DNA from: Citrobacter sp. Awk 4
GTDB lineage: Bacteria; Pseudomonadota; Gammaproteobacteria; Enterobacterales; Enterobacteriaceae
Direction: 5' to 3'
NCBI RefSeq assembly: GCF_028069725.1
Contig: NZ_JANEWG010000046.1
Coordinates: 1 to 32,747, forward strand
DNA length: 32,747 nucleotides
In this document: in pieces, positions 28,730-32,747 of the stretch
Numbering within the stretch: position 1 is the first letter of the stretch
How the letters are laid out: each line of letters starts with the position of its first letter
Position numbers and translations under genes: made by a program
The notes under the pieces: model-generated
What the model was told of the DNA's origin: nothing
The model's input: the letters and a program-made list of their open reading frames with translations, nothing else
Database searches by the model: none

Positions 28730-28760
28730 AAAAAGGCTGGTGACTAAAAAGTCACCAGCC
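28730..28760 (-). terminator. rplL-rpoB transcription attenuator
   Basis: On the minus strand GGCTGGTGACT (28750-28760) and AGTCACCAGCC (28735-28745) form a perfect 11-bp stem with a TTTT loop, followed by TTTTT (28730-28734). It lies 39 nt past the rplL stop. This is the partial terminator that sets the ribosomal protein to RNA polymerase transcript ratio in enterobacteria. Confidence 0.93.
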
Positions 28761-28762
28761 AT

Positions 28763-28782
28763 CAGCCTGATTTCTCAGGCTG
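28763..28782 (-). other. Second hairpin just before the rplL-rpoB attenuator
   Basis: CAGCCTGA-TTTC-TCAGGCTG is a perfect 8-bp stem that ends 2 bp from the attenuator. The arms share the GCCTGA/CAGGC theme with the neighbouring stem, so alternative pairing between the two is conceivable but was not tested. Confidence 0.6.
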
Positions 28783-28799
28783 CAACCAGAAAAGTTGGC

Positions 28800-29165
<366 letters not shown>

Positions 29166-29231
29166 TTAAATTGTTCCTGAAAATCAGAATAAGTTTATAC
29201 GTAAGCAGATGCTTGATAAAGATAACTGCGA

Positions 29232-29729
29232 TTAAGCAGCTTCTTTCGCATCGCGAACAGCAGCCAGAGTGCGAACCAGTTTGCCAGCCGAAGCTTCTTT
29301 CATGGTTGCCATCAGGCGTGCAATTGCTTCTTCGTAGGTCGGCAGAGTTGCCAGGCGATCGATTTGCGATGCCGGGATCAATTCACCTTCAAAGGCTGCG
29401 GCTTTGACCTCAAATTTTGCATTCGCTTTCGCGAAATCTTTGAACAGACGAGCAGCTGCGCCCGGGTGTTCCATAGAATATGCAATCAGGGTCGGACCAA
29501 CGAACGCGTCTTTCAGGCACTCAAACTGGGTACCTTCAACAACACGGCGCAGCAGGGTGTTACGAACAACACGCATGTATACGCCGGCTTCGCGACCTGC
29601 TTTACGCAGTTCAGTCATTTTGTCTACAGTTACGCCACGGGAATCCGCAACTACTGCAGACAGCGCGCCTTTGGCTACTTCGCTGACTTCAGCAACAATC
29701 GCTTGTTTGTCTTGAAGATTTAAAGCCAT
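29232..29729 (-). CDS. rplJ: Ribosomal protein uL10
   Basis: It anchors the L7/L12 stalk to 23S rRNA and, as the L10-L12 complex, represses its own mRNA. I use the ATG at 29729 (MALNLQDKQ), preceded by AGGAG, giving 165 residues as in E. coli; the in-frame ATG at 29762 lies inside the regulatory leader. The RNA-binding N-terminal domain ([29 protein letters not shown]) is followed by the C-terminal helix that binds L12. Confidence 0.98.
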   Translation of the reverse strand: MALNLQDKQAIVAEVSEVAKGALSAVVADSRGVTVDKMTELRKAGREAGVYMRVVRNTLLRRVVEGTQFECLKDAFVGPTLIAYSMEHPGAAARLFKDFAKANAKFEVKAAAFEGELIPASQIDRLATLPTYEEAIARLMATMKEASAGKLVRTLAAVRDAKEAA

Positions 29730-29756
29730 TAGCTTTGCTCCTGGATGTTTGCCGGA

Positions 29757-29936
29757 ACTCATGTTCCGGAACTCACTTCACTCTTCCCAACGGACAGAGC
29801 GTCTAAATACGGTGAGCAGAAACAAGCCAGAGTATCAGAAATAATCTTAGCGTTCTGTCACCGTCTACGCAGGGCATTAAGCTTCTTACGAAACACCTGC
29901 GGTCTTCGACGGAGGCCTGGATTAGGCCAGGCTCCA
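29757..29936 (-). promoter_or_regulatory. L10 leader (autoregulatory rplJL mRNA leader)
   Basis: The minus-strand leader begins with GGAGCCTGGCC-TAATCCAGGCCTCC (29911-29936 region), a clear hairpin, followed by CGTCGAAGACCGCAGGTG and the long-range complementary CCCTGCGTAGACGGTGACAG. This is the conserved structure that binds L10(L12)4 and blocks rplJ translation in E. coli. The operon-internal promoter for rplJ is expected in 29940-30020, but no convincing hexamer pair was identified. Confidence 0.85.
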
Positions 29937-30023
29937 ACGAACAAATCTGTTTATCTGCTAACTTTCGTTAACAAACGTGGGGGTAGAATTGTAGACAAAT
30001 CCACCGCCCACGTAAAGCTAATC

Positions 30024-31206
<1,183 letters not shown>

Positions 31207-31243
31207 TAATAAAATTCGCTTTATGGATGGAATCCATAAAAAC

Positions 31244-31278
31244 AAAAGGCGCGGAATTGTATTCCAATCCCGCGCCTT
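31244..31278 (-). terminator. secE-nusG terminator overlapping P_L11
   Basis: On the minus strand AAGGCGCGG (31270-31278) pairs with CCGCGCCTT (31246-31254), with a short extra ATTG/CAAT pairing in the loop, followed by TTGTTTTT. The first arm is inside the P_L11 spacer and the second arm overlaps its transcription start region. Confidence 0.75.
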
Positions 31279-31284
31279 GTGCAA
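31256..31284 (-). promoter_or_regulatory. P_L11 promoter of rplKAJL-rpoBC
   Basis: On the minus strand a -35 TTGCAC (31279-31284), a 17-bp spacer and a -10 TACAAT (31256-31261). The sequence matches the E. coli rplK promoter as I recall it. The spacer contains one arm of the secE-nusG terminator. Confidence 0.92.
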
Positions 31285-31315
31285 CGATTAAATCGCCTCT
31301 TTTTTGATCGGCGTG

Positions 31316-31861
31316 TTAGGCTTTTTCAACCTGAGCAAAGTCCAGTTCTACCGGGGTCGCACGACCGAAGATAGAAACGGAAACTTTCAGGCGGGACTTC
31401 TCGTAGTCGACTTCTTCAACCACGCCGTTAAAGTCAGCAAACGGACCATCGTTAACACGAACCATCTCACCCGGTTCAAACAGCGTTTTCGGACGCGGCT
31501 TATCACCCACCTGCTGCAGGCGGTTCATAATCGCATCAACTTCTTTATCGCTGATTGGTGCCGGACGGTCGGAAGTACCACCGATGAAGCCCATTACACG
31601 CGGTACGCTGCGCACCAGGTGCCAGCTCGCGTCGTTCATAACCATCTGGACCAGTACGTAGCCCGGGAAGAATTTGCGCTCGCTTTTGCGACGCTGGCCA
31701 CCACGGATTTCGACCACTTCTTCGGTCGGCACCATGACTTCACCAAACAACTCTTCCATATTGTGTAATTTGATATGCTCACGCAGCGACGTTGCTACGC
31801 GACCTTCAAAACCGGAAAACGCCTGAACGACGTACCAGCGCTTTTTAGGAGCTTCAGACAT
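31316..31861 (-). CDS. nusG: Transcription elongation/antitermination factor NusG
   Basis: It suppresses pausing, couples RNA polymerase to ribosomes and partners with Rho and NusA/NusE. The 181 residues match E. coli. The NGN domain ([20 protein letters not shown], then FPGYVLVQM) binds RNA polymerase; the C-terminal KOW domain ([17 protein letters not shown]) binds Rho or S10. It starts 1 nt after the secE stop (TGA-G-ATG), so translation is coupled. Confidence 0.98.
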   Translation of the reverse strand: MSEAPKKRWYVVQAFSGFEGRVATSLREHIKLHNMEELFGEVMVPTEEVVEIRGGQRRKSERKFFPGYVLVQMVMNDASWHLVRSVPRVMGFIGGTSDRPAPISDKEVDAIMNRLQQVGDKPRPKTLFEPGEMVRVNDGPFADFNGVVEEVDYEKSRLKVSVSIFGRATPVELDFAQVEKA

Positions 31862-31862
31862 C

Positions 31863-32246
31863 TCAGAACCTCAGGCCAGTGATAAAGGATACCAGGCGGA
31901 CCAGAATACCATCCAGTCCCCACAAGATCAGTGACATTACTGCGGTAACCGCAGCCACGATCAGTGTGGTGTGCAACGTTTCCTGGCGAGTCGGCCAAAT
32001 GACCTTACGGACTTCAGTACGCGCTTCACGGGCAAAAGCAACCGTCGCTTTACCTTTTGTCGTCAACAGCGCAACACCACCCGCGGCGGCAATCAGAATC
32101 ACTACGGCCAGCGCACGCAGCGGCAGCATCATGTCACGATAGAGGTAGTTGCCAACGATAGCCACAAGCAGCAATAGAGCTACAGCCACCCACTTCATCG
32201 CTTCCAGGCCGCGCCCGCTTCCTTGAGCTTCGGTATTCGCACTCAT
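31863..32246 (-). CDS. secE: Preprotein translocase subunit SecE
   Basis: The essential clamp subunit of the SecYEG channel in the inner membrane. The 127-residue protein has three membrane helices (about 19-36, 42-63 and 93-115), as in E. coli rather than the single-helix form of most bacteria, plus the conserved cytoplasmic amphipathic segment ending [13 protein letters not shown]. Co-transcribed with nusG. Confidence 0.98.
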   Translation of the reverse strand: MSANTEAQGSGRGLEAMKWVAVALLLLVAIVGNYLYRDMMLPLRALAVVILIAAAGGVALLTTKGKATVAFAREARTEVRKVIWPTRQETLHTTLIVAAVTAVMSLILWGLDGILVRLVSFITGLRF

Positions 32247-32367
32247 AAACCAACCTGTCAGAAGTATTCTACAAACATTTTCACCCCGCGTAAGCGAGGC
32301 AATCCAAACCGAAATGCTCTGGTGAGTTTCGGACTAAACGCCCTCTACAGAGCCTGTCTCAGCAATG

Positions 32368-32397
32368 ATTATGACAAAAAAAATCACTGATGAGCCA
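32368..32397 (-). promoter_or_regulatory. Probable secE-nusG promoter
   Basis: On the minus strand a -10 CATAAT (32368-32373), an 18-bp spacer and a weak -35 TGGCTC (32392-32397). The spacer contains a run of eight T. It lies between the tufB terminator and secE, leaving a leader of about 115 nt that contains a small hairpin (CCGAAA 32309-32314 with TTTCGG 32327-32332). Confidence 0.6.
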
Positions 32398-32418
32398 GGT
32401 TCTGGTTCGAAAGCGTGC

Positions 32419-32445
32419 AAAAAGGGCATCAAATGATGCCCTTTT
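32419..32445. terminator. tufB terminator
   Basis: AAAAAGGGCATC-AAAT-GATGCCCTTTTA: an 11-bp stem with A and T runs on either side. On the minus strand it lies 31 nt downstream of the tufB stop and ends in TTTTT. Confidence 0.92.
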
Positions 32446-32475
32446 ATTGCGCATTGCGTCAAATGATATCAGCGA

Positions 32476-32747
<272 letters not shown>

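Noticed and set aside
32385-32415. A tRNA-like GGTTCGAA stretch between tufB and secE
   Set aside because: The T-arm-like heptamer is isolated; no acceptor or anticodon stems can be built around it.

Overview
This is a chromosomal backbone segment of an enterobacterium. Almost every protein matches the Escherichia coli/Salmonella/Citrobacter orthologue in order, length and key residues. An ERIC repeat, a REP element, a PurR box and σ54 promoters add to that picture. I would place it in the Citrobacter-Salmonella-Enterobacter neighbourhood, but the sequence alone does not let me name a species. No 16S/23S gene lies in the window, although a leftward rrn P1 promoter sits at the extreme left edge.

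Left part (1-11.6 kb). A leftward rrn P1 promoter diverges from purHD (last steps of IMP synthesis and GAR synthesis), which has a PurR operator and a strong leader hairpin. purD converges on zraR with overlapping stop codons. The zraS-zraR two-component genes and zraP (periplasmic zinc-associated chaperone) diverge from a control region holding two σ54 promoters and a 14-bp inverted repeat, the likely ZraR operator. Then, on the minus strand, come yjaH (putative lipoprotein), hupA (HU-alpha), yjaG, nfi (endonuclease V), hemE and nudC; rsd (anti-σ70) diverges from nudC.

Middle part (11.6-20.1 kb). The thiCEFSGH operon (thiamine pyrimidine and thiazole synthesis) is preceded by a TPP riboswitch. 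A complete 127-bp ERIC element lies between the aptamer and the sequence complementary to its closing stem. Between thiH and rpoC there is an accessory block: a membrane-bound Cache-GGDEF diguanylate cyclase and an orphan lactose/cellobiose-type PTS EIIB-EIIA pair with no EIIC, preceded by a CRP-like site. Each unit has its own terminator, and a REP element and a bidirectional terminator close the block.

Right part (20.1-32.7 kb, all minus strand). This is the tufB(partial)-secE-nusG-rplKAJL-rpoBC cluster: translation elongation factor, Sec translocon subunit, transcription elongation factor, ribosomal stalk and L1/L11 proteins, and RNA polymerase β and β'. Its known controls are visible: P_L11 with an L1-binding hairpin in the rplK leader, the L10 leader, and the rplL-rpoB attenuator.

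The points most worth a second look are the ERIC insertion inside the thiC riboswitch leader, the diguanylate cyclase/orphan PTS block, an Arg replacing the conserved Nudix-box Gly in NudC, and several terminators that are embedded in opposing or downstream coding sequence or in a promoter.
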